Source: Mesorhizobium sp. CU3 (GTDB lineage Bacteria > Pseudomonadota > Alphaproteobacteria > Rhizobiales > Rhizobiaceae). Taken from it: 64,000 bases of DNA. The stretch is taken from assembly GCF_006442965.1 (NCBI RefSeq), contig NZ_VFWX01000004.1, positions 62,001 to 126,000 of the forward strand, given 5' to 3'. Below are positions 33,913 through 41,664 of this stretch, piece after piece. Each line of letters begins with the position of its first letter. Within the stretch, counting starts at the first letter, position 1. Below the pieces are notes generated by a model, which had not been told where the DNA came from, ran no database searches, and saw only the letters and a program-made list of their open reading frames with translations. The translations under genes and the position numbers were made by a program.

Positions 33913-34176
33913 GTGCGACTCGTATCGATGATGCTTGAACTCGGTGTGATCGCTGGCGGTCTCGGCTTCGAGACCCAGGCCAGGTGTCGTGATCTGGCCG
34001 TGATGGCCACCACCTCGATTGCCGATCCGGATGAAGCCCTGCGTTTGCAAGCCGAGCTGGCGGAGCAGTTTTCGCTGCTGTCCTACGGAGCCGGTCTCGG
34101 CCAGGACATCACATCCTACTGGGACGAACTGCTCGACTTGGTGGAGTCGGTTCGTTGTGCGTCTCGTCTGAACTAG
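33913..34176 (+). CDS. Small hypothetical protein
   Basis: 87 residues from a GTG at 33913, chosen because GGAGGGGG lies directly upstream; the frame is open further upstream but that part looks non-coding. Sequence is soluble, mildly acidic, with a central helix (EALRLQAELAEQFSLL). No family recognised. The rhizobial repeat copy 2 starts three bases after its stop, as copy 1 starts on the stop of the acyltransferase A gene. Confidence 0.4.
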   Translation: MRLVSMMLELGVIAGGLGFETQARCRDLAVMATTSIADPDEALRLQAELAEQFSLLSYGAGLGQDITSYWDELLDLVESVRCASRLN

Positions 34177-34178
34177 TC

Positions 34179-34300
34179 TAGAGCAAATTCCTGCGAAAGC
34201 GCGAGCAGTTTGGCTCGGTGACTTCGCCGCGGTCTTCCATCCGGAGTTGCTTAAAGCTAAGAGATAGAGCGGTTCGCCGTTTCCGTGAACCGGCGAAACT
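34179..34300 (+). repeat. Rhizobial two-module intergenic repeat, copy 2 (diverged)
   Basis: Reads tagagcaaattcctgcg...tccggagttgcttaa, then a gatagagcggttcgcc module ending with a 7-base stem TTCGCCG/CGGCGAA (34273-34279 and 34291-34297). Module order matches copy 1 read on the minus strand. The middle of module one is enlarged by about 30 bases compared with copy 1. Confidence 0.55.
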
Positions 34301-34357
34301 CCCTGGCTCTCGCTCGAAGAACGCATCGCATCTATTCGGACGATGCGACCAACGCTT

Positions 34358-34534
34358 TTACGCGCGTTTCGGCCTGGCCATTGCCAGCCCCTTTTCCAAC
34401 GCCTCTTTGAGGCTCGAGGCGTAGTGCGCGGTGTTCTCCAGTCCGCCGAAGAAGTTTATCCTGTGGATGTCGCCCTTCTTGCTCATGACGATACCCGCCG
34501 CGCGAAGGGTCTCTTGGACTGTTTTGTACGTCAT
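34358..34534 (-). CDS. Small conserved-looking hypothetical protein (58 aa)
   Basis: 58 residues from the ATG at 34534, preceded by AGGGGGAAG seven bases away; the frame extends to 34735 but the extension is compositionally different. Begins MTYKTVQETLRAAGIVMSKK, contains HRINFFGGLENTAHYASSLKEAL and ends in a basic tail. I associate similar small proteins with rhizobial genomes, but cannot name a function. The sequence suggests a compact alpha/beta protein with a basic C-terminus. Confidence 0.5.
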   Translation of the reverse strand: MTYKTVQETLRAAGIVMSKKGDIHRINFFGGLENTAHYASSLKEALEKGLAMARPKRA

Positions 34535-34839
34535 CTTCACTTCCCCCTGCTCCCAGGACTCTAAGGTCGCTCGCTTATGTAACGAGATCGTGTCGTTGAC
34601 TGTGAAGGAGGCAACATAAGTTACCGGATCGATCTCCCGATTTGACACAAGTCTCCGCAGAAAAGCGCGCCGCGTTGAAACGAGCCAAGCAACCCGCGCT
34701 TCTACTCTTTGTTTCATGCATGTCGCATGCCACAAGAACCGCCGATCACTTGGCGGCTTGATTAGGCAGATCGAGCTAGGGCCTATCGAGCTAATTGAAT
34801 GGAAGGCCGATCGGGTTCACTATTCTATGCACCGGCCTC
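34535..34839. other. Intergenic stretch upstream of the candidate small RNA
   Basis: About 305 bases with no supported gene; the N-terminal extension frame of the 58-residue protein crosses it. A TTGAAT at 34795 and CTATTC/TATTCT near 34820 could be a weak promoter for the RNA candidate, but spacing is not convincing. Confidence 0.35.
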
Positions 34840-34948
34840 AACGGAAATTCCAACACCGCTGAAGTTACGGATGTCTGCCGAACCCTTCTCCCCCGAAGCC
34901 CGTCGGCAGGCAAAGGCGGACTCGGTGTCCCCCGGTCCGCCTTTTTTA
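34840..34948 (+). ncRNA. Candidate trans-acting small RNA with two C-rich-loop hairpins
   Basis: Hairpin one: CTGCCGA/TCGGCAG (34875-34881 and 34903-34909) with an inner CTTC/GAAG stem and loop TCCCCC. Hairpin two: AAAGGCGGAC/GTCCGCCTTT (34912-34921 and 34935-34944), loop also containing TCCCCC, followed by six T residues: a textbook intrinsic terminator. Two hairpins presenting anti-Shine-Dalgarno C-rich loops resemble the alphaproteobacterial CUCCUCCC-loop small RNAs. No open reading frame of quality overlaps. The 5' end is a guess. Confidence 0.5.
34912..34947 (+). terminator. Intrinsic terminator (3' end of small RNA candidate)
   Basis: 10-base stem with a T6 tract on the plus strand. 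It also lies 32 bases past the stop of the leftward M19-like gene, so it may act in both directions. Confidence 0.85.
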
Positions 34949-34979
34949 TTGTATGGCGGATGAATCTCCTGGAGCCCTG

Positions 34980-35957
34980 TCACTGCGCGGAAGGCAAGCT
35001 GGCCGTTATGAAACGAAGCCAGGCGCCGCCCAGCACAAGGGAGGTTTCGGCCCCGCCGAAGCCCGCCGCGATAAGGCCCTCCGCGAGTCCCGGAAAATCC
35101 AGGTTCGACCTGAACCAGGACGTTTGCGCCGGGAAGCTGGCCGCCGTTTGTATCTGACGGGTCCAGCGGCCCTCACGCATCCAGCGTACGACGCCGTCGG
35201 GCTGGTCCTGGCAAAGATCCGAGCCGATGCCGAGATGCTCCGCTCCTATGATTTCAGATGCTTGCGCGGCCATGCTGCCGAACTGATCGAGTGTCGTTTC
35301 CGAGCCGTTCGGAAGGTGCAGCGGATAAAGCGAAAGTCCGAGCAGGCCATGCTTTTCGCGCAAAGCCTCAAGGACACTCCTGGAAACATTGCGGCCGCTA
35401 TCGCGGAGCCAGCGCGGATTGGCGTGGCTGATGACCACCGGCTTTTGCGACAGCGCGATCGCCTCCAGCGCCGTCCGCTCGCCCGCATGCGACAGGTCGA
35501 TGATCATGCCGAGACGGTTCATCTCGGCGATCGCCTCGCGGCCCATCCGCGTTATGCCGCTGTCTTCCTGCTCCATCCAGCCGCAGCCGAGCAGCGACTG
35601 GTTGTTGTAGGTGAGCTGCATGAAACGGATGCCGAGATCGAACAGCATTTCGATCAGCCCGATGTCGTCCTCTATCGGCATCGGGTTCTGCAGGCCGAGG
35701 AAAATGGCCGTGCGGTTCGAGGCCCGCGCCCGCTCGATGTCGCCGGCATCGCGCGCCAGAAGGATCAGGTCCTCATTGTCGCGAAAGCGTGTGCGCCAAT
35801 CCACCAGATGCCGCACCGTCTCGCGGAAACCCTCGTGATAGCCGACCGTGGCGTGCACCGCAGTCAGCCCGCCCTGGCGCATCTGTTGGAAGATCTCGCG
35901 CGACCAGTTGCAATATTGCAGCCCGTCGATGAGCACCTGCTGCGCGCCGGCGGTCAT
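34980..35957 (-). CDS. Peptidase M19 (membrane dipeptidase)-like protein lacking N-terminal metal ligands
   Basis: 325 residues. Canonical dipeptidases have DGHxD at the first strand and a bridging Glu. Here the first is DGLQY (residues 11-15) and the second is Q90 (FLGLQNPMP); H157 (IDLSHAG), H178 (ISHANPR) and D247 (GIGSDL) remain. The opening DGLQYCNWSREIFQQMRQGGLTA resembles the dipeptidase-like protein that accompanies dimethylglycine demethylation genes in Pseudomonas, so this is a known divergent subgroup rather than a decayed gene. Four-base overlap with the upstream aldehyde dehydrogenase gene indicates coupling. Reaction unknown. Confidence 0.82.
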   Translation of the reverse strand: MTAGAQQVLIDGLQYCNWSREIFQQMRQGGLTAVHATVGYHEGFRETVRHLVDWRTRFRDNEDLILLARDAGDIERARASNRTAIFLGLQNPMPIEDDIGLIEMLFDLGIRFMQLTYNNQSLLGCGWMEQEDSGITRMGREAIAEMNRLGMIIDLSHAGERTALEAIALSQKPVVISHANPRWLRDSGRNVSRSVLEALREKHGLLGLSLYPLHLPNGSETTLDQFGSMAAQASEIIGAEHLGIGSDLCQDQPDGVVRWMREGRWTRQIQTAASFPAQTSWFRSNLDFPGLAEGLIAAGFGGAETSLVLGGAWLRFITASLPSAQ

Positions 35958-37402
35958 TCGGCCGCGCCCGCATGGATGTAGGACGTCTTCACCTGCGTGT
36001 AGAACTCGACCGCCGAACGCCCCTGCTCGCGCGGCCCGTAGCTGGAAGCCCGCACGCCGCCGAACGGCACGTGATAATCGGTGCCGGCGGTGGCGAGGTT
36101 GACCATGACGCAGCCCGAGCGCGAAGCGTGGCGGAATTTGGTGGCGCGCGCCAGCGAACGCGTGGCGATGCCGGCCGTCAGGCCGTAAGGCGTGTCGTTG
36201 GCCAGCAGGATCGCCTCGTCGAGATCACCGGCAGGAATGACGCAGGTGATCGGTGCGAACATCTCCTCCTGGTTGATGCGCATGCGCGAGCCCCCGTTGA
36301 GGAACACGGCGGGTGCCATGTAGTGCCCTCGATGCACAAGCTCGAGCGCCTCGCCGCCCGTCGCAAGCTCGGCGCCTTCGCTTCTGCCGAGCGCCACATA
36401 GTCGAGATTGGCGGCGAGTTGCTCGGCGCTCACCACCGGCCCCATCTGGACCCCGGCTTCCAGGGCATGGCCGACCTTCAATGCTTTGGTTTTCGCCAGC
36501 AGCTTTTCGACGAAGGCATCATGCACCGGACGATGGACAATCAATCGAGAGGACGCAGTGCATTTCTGGCCCGAACCGCCGAAGGCGCCGTTGACGGCAA
36601 GGTCGACCGCGCGGTCGAGATCGGCGTCGTCCATGACCACGAACGGGTTCTTCGATCCCATTTCGAGCTGCAGCTTCACAAAGCGCGCCGCGGCCATCGC
36701 CGCGATGCCGGAACCGACAGCGCCGGAGCCGGTGAAGCTCAGGCCTTGTATATCGGCGTTGGCGGCGAGCTCGCGACCGATCGTCGAGCCTGATCCCATC
36801 ACTAGATTGAACAGGCCTTTCGGTATCGCTTGACGGCTGATGATCTCGGTCAGCGCCCAGGCGCTGGCCGGCGTGGCGCTGGCCGGCTTCCAGACCACGG
36901 CATTGCCGAAGGCCAGCGCCGGCGCGATCTTCCACGACGCGGTGGCGATGGGGAAGTTCCAGGGCGAGATGATCGCGATCACGCCGAGCGGCTCGCGCTC
37001 GATCAACACATCGACGCCGGCCCGCACGGACTCGGCCGAGGCGCCGAGATTGCGCAGCGCCTCGGCGGCGAAATAGGTGAAGAATTGTCCGGCGCGAAAA
37101 ACCTCGCCGACGCCTTCGGGAAGGGTCTTGCCCTCCTCGCGCGATAGCAGTTCGCCAAGCTCCTTCGAGCGCTCCATCAGTTCGCGCCCTATGGCGTCGA
37201 GCACGCCGGCTCTGGATTCGAGCCCGGCCGCCGCCCATTGCCGCTGCGCGATCTGCGCCGCCCCAGCGGCGTCATGGATGTCGGACGGCCGCGCCTGGGC
37301 GAAGCGCCCGACGACATCTGTCACATCCGATGGATTGATGTCCTCGACCCAGTCGGCGCCGTCGCGCCATTCGCCCGCAATGAAGTTCTGACCGTTCAGC
37401 AT
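35954..37402 (-). CDS. Aldehyde dehydrogenase, 2-oxoglutarate-semialdehyde dehydrogenase-like
   Basis: 482 residues. Catalytic N149 (SPWNFP), E247 (LQLEMGSKNP) and C281 (SGQKCTASSR). The LEMG(S/G)KNP form and FTGSGAVGSGIAAMAA are typical of the ketoglutarate-semialdehyde dehydrogenase subgroup used for hydroxyproline and sugar acids, giving 2-oxoglutarate. Divergent from the LysR regulator with 100 bases between, so probably under its control. The M19-like gene is cotranscribed downstream. Confidence 0.88.
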   Translation of the reverse strand: MLNGQNFIAGEWRDGADWVEDINPSDVTDVVGRFAQARPSDIHDAAGAAQIAQRQWAAAGLESRAGVLDAIGRELMERSKELGELLSREEGKTLPEGVGEVFRAGQFFTYFAAEALRNLGASAESVRAGVDVLIEREPLGVIAIISPWNFPIATASWKIAPALAFGNAVVWKPASATPASAWALTEIISRQAIPKGLFNLVMGSGSTIGRELAANADIQGLSFTGSGAVGSGIAAMAAARFVKLQLEMGSKNPFVVMDDADLDRAVDLAVNGAFGGSGQKCTASSRLIVHRPVHDAFVEKLLAKTKALKVGHALEAGVQMGPVVSAEQLAANLDYVALGRSEGAELATGGEALELVHRGHYMAPAVFLNGGSRMRINQEEMFAPITCVIPAGDLDEAILLANDTPYGLTAGIATRSLARATKFRHASRSGCVMVNLATAGTDYHVPFGGVRASSYGPREQGRSAVEFYTQVKTSYIHAGAAE

Positions 37403-37502
37403 GTTGCTCGACCCGCATCAATTCGGTTGACAACGACCTAAGCAATGCTGTGAACTTCAATCAAGCTCAATTTTCGGTACGAATGTTCAGGCAAGCTTAA
37501 CA

Positions 37503-38411
37503 GTGACCAAAACCCTCAGCCTGACCGGCATGCGCAGCTTCGTCGCGGTCTGCGAAACCGGCGGCGTGCGCGCCGCGGCCGATCAGATCGGCCGTACGCC
37601 CTCGGCCGTGTCGATGACCTTGAAGCAGCTCGAGGACGACATCGGCGCGCCGCTGTTCGAGAGCGAGCGCAAAGGCGCGCTTTCACCGGTCGGCCGCATC
37701 GTGCTCGACGAGGCGCGCGCCATGATCGCACACTATGATCGCGCCTGCCTGGCAATGACCAGCTATGCGGCGGACCGCCAGGGCCGCTGCGACGTCGCCA
37801 GCGTGCCTTCTGTCGCCGTGACCTTGCTGCCGCGCGCCGTCGCCCAGTTGCGCAGCGAAGGCGGCAACTTCGACATCCATGTCCGCGACAGCGATTCCAG
37901 CGCCATCGTCGATGCGGTCGAAAACGGCGTAGTCGAGGTCGGCCTCTGCGTGCTCGCCGGCAAACGGCCGCAGCTCACTTTCGAGCCCCTTTTCCACGAG
38001 CCGCTCGATTTCGTCTGCCCGGTCGATCATCCCCTGGCGAAATCGAAGCACCCGCTGAAATGGTCGCAACTAACGCGTGAGAGCTTCATCCAAAACGGCG
38101 CTGCCGAAGCGCTCGGCATTGCCGAGGTCGAGGCTTTGGCCGCCGGCTCGAAACTGACCGCGACCAATGTCAGCTCCAATTTGGCGATGGTGGAGGCCGG
38201 GCTCGGCGTCACCATTCTGCCCCGGCTTTGCCGCTGGAAGTGCAGCAACGACATTCGTTTTGTGCCGCTTGCCGATCCGCGATCGAGCCGCACCGTCGGC
38301 TGGATCGCCAAGGAAGGCCGCAGCCTGCAGCCGGCATCGCTGCGGTTCATCGAATGCATTCGTGAGCAGACGCAGGCCGGCGAGAGAGAGTTCGGCTATG
38401 CGACGGCATGA
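37503..38411 (+). CDS. LysR-family transcriptional regulator
   Basis: 302 residues. N-terminal winged helix: MRSFVAVCETGGVRAAADQIGRTPSAVSMTLKQLEDDIGAPLFE, followed by a periplasmic-binding-protein-like effector domain (FDFVCPVDHPLAKSK style). Start is a GTG at 37503 without a strong ribosome site; ATG at 37530 (Met10) would cut into the first helix. It is divergent from the aldehyde dehydrogenase operon and one codon ahead of the Ldh-family operon, so it may control both. Effector unknown. Confidence 0.9.
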   Translation: MTKTLSLTGMRSFVAVCETGGVRAAADQIGRTPSAVSMTLKQLEDDIGAPLFESERKGALSPVGRIVLDEARAMIAHYDRACLAMTSYAADRQGRCDVASVPSVAVTLLPRAVAQLRSEGGNFDIHVRDSDSSAIVDAVENGVVEVGLCVLAGKRPQLTFEPLFHEPLDFVCPVDHPLAKSKHPLKWSQLTRESFIQNGAAEALGIAEVEALAAGSKLTATNVSSNLAMVEAGLGVTILPRLCRWKCSNDIRFVPLADPRSSRTVGWIAKEGRSLQPASLRFIECIREQTQAGEREFGYATA

Positions 38412-38426
38412 TTGGCGGGTGACCGG

Positions 38427-39431
38427 ATGACACGCCTGACCCAAAGCCGGATCGAAACGCTCGCCTGCACAGCACTCATGCGCCACGGCGCCAGCGAGGC
38501 GCAGGCCCGGGCGCTCGCCGCCGGCATCGCGGCGGCCGAGCGCGATGGCCTGAAATCGCACGGCCTGATGTATCTGCCGACCTATTGCGAGCATCTGACT
38601 TGCGGCAAGGTTCTGGGGGCGGCCGAGCCGCGCCTGACACGGCCGGCTCCGGCGGTCGTCGCCGTCGATGCAGGCAACGGCTTTGCCCATGCGGCCATCG
38701 CCGCCGGCCTGCCGCCGCTCGTCGAAGCGGCACGCTCGCAAGGCGTCGCGGCTTTAGCTATCCGCAATTCCTACAATTGCGGCGCGCTGGGTTACCACAC
38801 CGAACGCATCGCCCTAGAAGGCCTGGTCGGCCTGGGCTTCACCAACGCGCCGGCCTCGATCGCGCCCTGGGGTGGGCGCAAGGCAGCCGTCGGCACCAAT
38901 CCATGGTCGCTGGCGGTCCCCGACGGACAGGGCGGCGCGCGCTTCGTCATCGACCAGAGCGCCAGTGTCGTCGCCAAGAGCGAAGTCATCAAGCGGGCCA
39001 GAGCCGGCGAACCGATCCCGCCCGGCTGGGCCTTCGACGCCGATGGCGAGACCACCACCGACGCCGGCGAAGCCTTGAAGGGCACGATGGCGCCGGCGGG
39101 CGGCTATAAAGGCGTCGGCTCCGCGCTGCTGGTGGAGATCTTTGCGGCGTGCCTCACCGGCGCCAATCCCGGGCTTGTCGCCAGCCCCTTCTCCGGCACT
39201 GCCGGAGGGCCGCCTGGAACCGGCCAGTTCTTCCTGGCGATCTCGCCCGACGCGACTTCGGCGGGCGCGTTCGCGGGCAATCTGGAGACTGTCGCCGGCG
39301 CCTTCGTCGGCGAGGCGAGGCTTCCAGGCACAAGGCGTTTCGATGCGCGCCAGCGCAACGCCAGCGAAGGCATCGAGGTGGCTGCGGAAACGCTCGCCAC
39401 ACTCGAAAAGCTCGCCGGGACCGCCGCATGA
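38427..39431 (+). CDS. Ldh-family (malate/ureidoglycolate/pyrroline-carboxylate) NAD(P)-dependent oxidoreductase
   Basis: 334 residues from the ATG at 38427, 15 bases after the LysR stop. Family motifs: GLKSHGLMYLPTYCEHL with the catalytic His, VVAVDAGNGFAHAA, RNSYNCGALGYHTE and PWGGRKAAVGTNPWSLAVP. Members reduce or oxidise 2-keto acids or cyclic imines such as pyrroline-2-carboxylate. It overlaps the next gene by four bases (ATGA). Given the LysR/ALDH setting and the dehydratase-like gene at 15224, reduction of pyrroline-2-carboxylate to proline is possible; not demonstrable here. Confidence 0.87.
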   Translation: MTRLTQSRIETLACTALMRHGASEAQARALAAGIAAAERDGLKSHGLMYLPTYCEHLTCGKVLGAAEPRLTRPAPAVVAVDAGNGFAHAAIAAGLPPLVEAARSQGVAALAIRNSYNCGALGYHTERIALEGLVGLGFTNAPASIAPWGGRKAAVGTNPWSLAVPDGQGGARFVIDQSASVVAKSEVIKRARAGEPIPPGWAFDADGETTTDAGEALKGTMAPAGGYKGVGSALLVEIFAACLTGANPGLVASPFSGTAGGPPGTGQFFLAISPDATSAGAFAGNLETVAGAFVGEARLPGTRRFDARQRNASEGIEVAAETLATLEKLAGTAA

Positions 39432-41074
39432 CGGCGATCACGCTGCGCCCGCCCGAGGTGGTCATGCGCCTTAATCGGCTCGGCGCGGCGCATCCGACGC
39501 GGCTCAGCTTCCTGCGCCAGCTGATCCGCCGTGCGACCAGAGAGAAATGGCGTGTGCGCAAGCATCTGTTCGATCTCGACGACAACGGGTTCGGGCGCGC
39601 GGTCTATGCGGTCGAGATGCCAGCGCGGACCTACAGCCTGGTCGCATTCTCGACGCCGCTTGACGATGAGAACCGGTCGGACCGTGTGATCGCGCAGGCT
39701 TGGGATACGAGCTACGTGCTGTACGACGGATTGCCGGATGAAGCCGAGATTGCCCGGCTGGAGGCCAATGCGCCGCTGCAGGAAGCGGGCCGCTACACCG
39801 GAAGCGAGCTCGTGCTGGCGCGCGCCAACAAGAGCGTGCGACTGTTCGAGGAAGTGGCTTCAGCGTTGGCCGAGGGGCGGCAGCCGGACGAGGACCAACT
39901 GCTCGGCGTCGGCTATCTGCTGCGCACCACGGCGGTCTACGGCAACGGCAAGTTCGGCATCGCCGACCGCGACGAGATCGCCTTGCGGCCGGAGCTTGCC
40001 GGATCCTTCCAGGCCGAGATGCTCACCGTCTGGCTGATCCGCTCCTTCACGTTCGATCTCGTCGATCACATCGCCCGTCGCCGCAATCCTGCCGGCGCCA
40101 CAAAGCTGGCGCCAGACCTGCGCCGGGCGATGGGCGTGGGCAATGCGACGGGGCTCGGCATGGCCCCATTCCTCGTGCGCCATCCGCTGCTGACGCATAG
40201 CTGGTTCCTGGCGCGCGAGACTGCGCTGGCCCGCGTGCGCGCCGAACCGAGCACCGGTGCGGCGGAACGAGATGCTTTCTTGAAATCTCTCGGCGACCTG
40301 CGCCGGCGCGTCGCCCGCTGGCATAGCGACGACAGCCGTCAAGCCGCCGCGACGCGGTTGCTGGCCGCCGATCTCGACACGCTGGCGGAAAGCCTCGATC
40401 GACTGTTGGCGGAACCCAAGCCCTGGGATGCGGTCTACCGCTTCGCGGAAGAGCGGTTCTCGCTGGAGGGACAGGAAGCCTGTGTCTCGTTGATCCTCGA
40501 GCCGCACGGCGCCTTGGTCGACGATCTCGGCGACACCATGAAAGCCGACGAGACGCCCGGACATGCGATCGACGGCAGCATCACCTGCGGATCGCTCAGC
40601 CAGGCGCTTCTGAGCTGCTATTCGTGGGCGGCCGATATCGACTTCGCCGACCCGGCCGCCAATGCGCGCTTCTGGTATGTCTCGGCCGAAAAGCTCGAGC
40701 CCCGGCTTGGCGAGCGCTTCGAGGAAGACGGCGCCGAACTCGAACAGCCTCTGGCCACCGCGCGCGATGCGCTGGGTCTCGCAGCGGCGCTAGCGCACGA
40801 GCCGGCATCCAGCGGCGTCGCAGATTTCCTGCTGCGCCGGCCGGAATGGCGCCATGCGGTGCGGCGCGCCCAGATCGTCGGCAAATATCCGTATGCCGAG
40901 ATCCATGACAATCTGATCGGCGCCGAATTGCGGCCGGTCGACATCTTGCGCGCCAAGCTCGCTTTCTTCGGCGCGCGCAGTTTCGATCCCCGCTCGGACC
41001 GCTGGCTGCGCATTGCGCTGTTCAGCGGCGAGCCGCTGATTGAGGATATCGCGGCGGCGGGAGCAGCCGCGTGA
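39428..41074 (+). CDS. Conserved-type protein of unknown function (548 aa)
   Basis: 548 residues from the ATG at 39428 in an ATGA overlap; a longer frame upstream is a shadow of the Ldh gene. No transmembrane helix or signal peptide. Readable blocks: RLGAAHPTRLSFLRQLIRRA, FDLDDNGFGRAVYAVEMPARTYSLVAFS, LLRTTAVYGNGKFGIADRDEI, CGSLSQALLSCYSWAADIDFADPAANARFWYVSAEKLEPR and IVGKYPYAEIHDN. I do not recognise a catalytic motif. It is flanked by an Ldh-family reductase and a DUF3726 gene with four-base overlaps on both sides, so the three probably act as one unit. Confidence 0.8.
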   Translation: MTAITLRPPEVVMRLNRLGAAHPTRLSFLRQLIRRATREKWRVRKHLFDLDDNGFGRAVYAVEMPARTYSLVAFSTPLDDENRSDRVIAQAWDTSYVLYDGLPDEAEIARLEANAPLQEAGRYTGSELVLARANKSVRLFEEVASALAEGRQPDEDQLLGVGYLLRTTAVYGNGKFGIADRDEIALRPELAGSFQAEMLTVWLIRSFTFDLVDHIARRRNPAGATKLAPDLRRAMGVGNATGLGMAPFLVRHPLLTHSWFLARETALARVRAEPSTGAAERDAFLKSLGDLRRRVARWHSDDSRQAAATRLLAADLDTLAESLDRLLAEPKPWDAVYRFAEERFSLEGQEACVSLILEPHGALVDDLGDTMKADETPGHAIDGSITCGSLSQALLSCYSWAADIDFADPAANARFWYVSAEKLEPRLGERFEEDGAELEQPLATARDALGLAAALAHEPASSGVADFLLRRPEWRHAVRRAQIVGKYPYAEIHDNLIGAELRPVDILRAKLAFFGARSFDPRSDRWLRIALFSGEPLIEDIAAAGAAA

Positions 41075-41652
41075 TCGAGCTGTCGCTCAACGAGGTGGAA
41101 ACGCTGAGCGCCAAGGCCGCTCGCGGCGCCGGATTTTCATGGGGCCTGGCCGAGGACGTCGGCCGCGCCGCGCGCCGGATCGCGGCCGCAGGCGAAGACT
41201 GGAGCTCGGCCATGCTAAGCCTGGCCGAGAACGCACAATCCTTCGACGCGCCCGATCCCGCCCGCGCGACGCGCTGGCGCACGGGCGAGGCCGACAAGCC
41301 TGCCGGAAAGCCGCTCTGCCCTATCCGGACGGCAGCCCTTCTGCTCGACGATCCGCCTCCGGCGGACGCGTTGCCGCTGACGATCCTCGATGTCGGCCTG
41401 CCGGTCTGGTTCTGCGCCATGCTGCTCCGGTCGGATATGCGCATCGCGCGTCCGGCGACGCTCTCGATGTCTCAAGCTGATGTCGTCGTTGAACGCCGCG
41501 ACGGAATCGAACGGCCGGTGACGGGCCGGCGCGGGTCAATCGACCAACGCACATTCGCCGCGCTGAATGCCTTCGCCGCCAGAACCTATGTACCGGAAAG
41601 CGAGAACTCGCGTGTCCGCGGCGCCGGCGGCGGCCGCGTCGACGATGAATAA
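41071..41652 (+). CDS. DUF3726-like protein
   Basis: 193 residues starting at a GTG that overlaps the previous stop (GTGA). Opens IELSLNEVETLSAKAARGAGFSWGLAEDVGRAARRIAAAG, the part by which I recognise DUF3726; SLAENA and LLDDPP follow. Cytoplasmic, no catalytic motif seen. Always read here as the partner of the 548-residue unknown protein. Followed after 12 bases by the SABATH methyltransferase gene. Confidence 0.75.
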   Translation: MIELSLNEVETLSAKAARGAGFSWGLAEDVGRAARRIAAAGEDWSSAMLSLAENAQSFDAPDPARATRWRTGEADKPAGKPLCPIRTAALLLDDPPPADALPLTILDVGLPVWFCAMLLRSDMRIARPATLSMSQADVVVERRDGIERPVTGRRGSIDQRTFAALNAFAARTYVPESENSRVRGAGGGRVDDE

Positions 41653-41664
41653 GGGGACAAAAAC

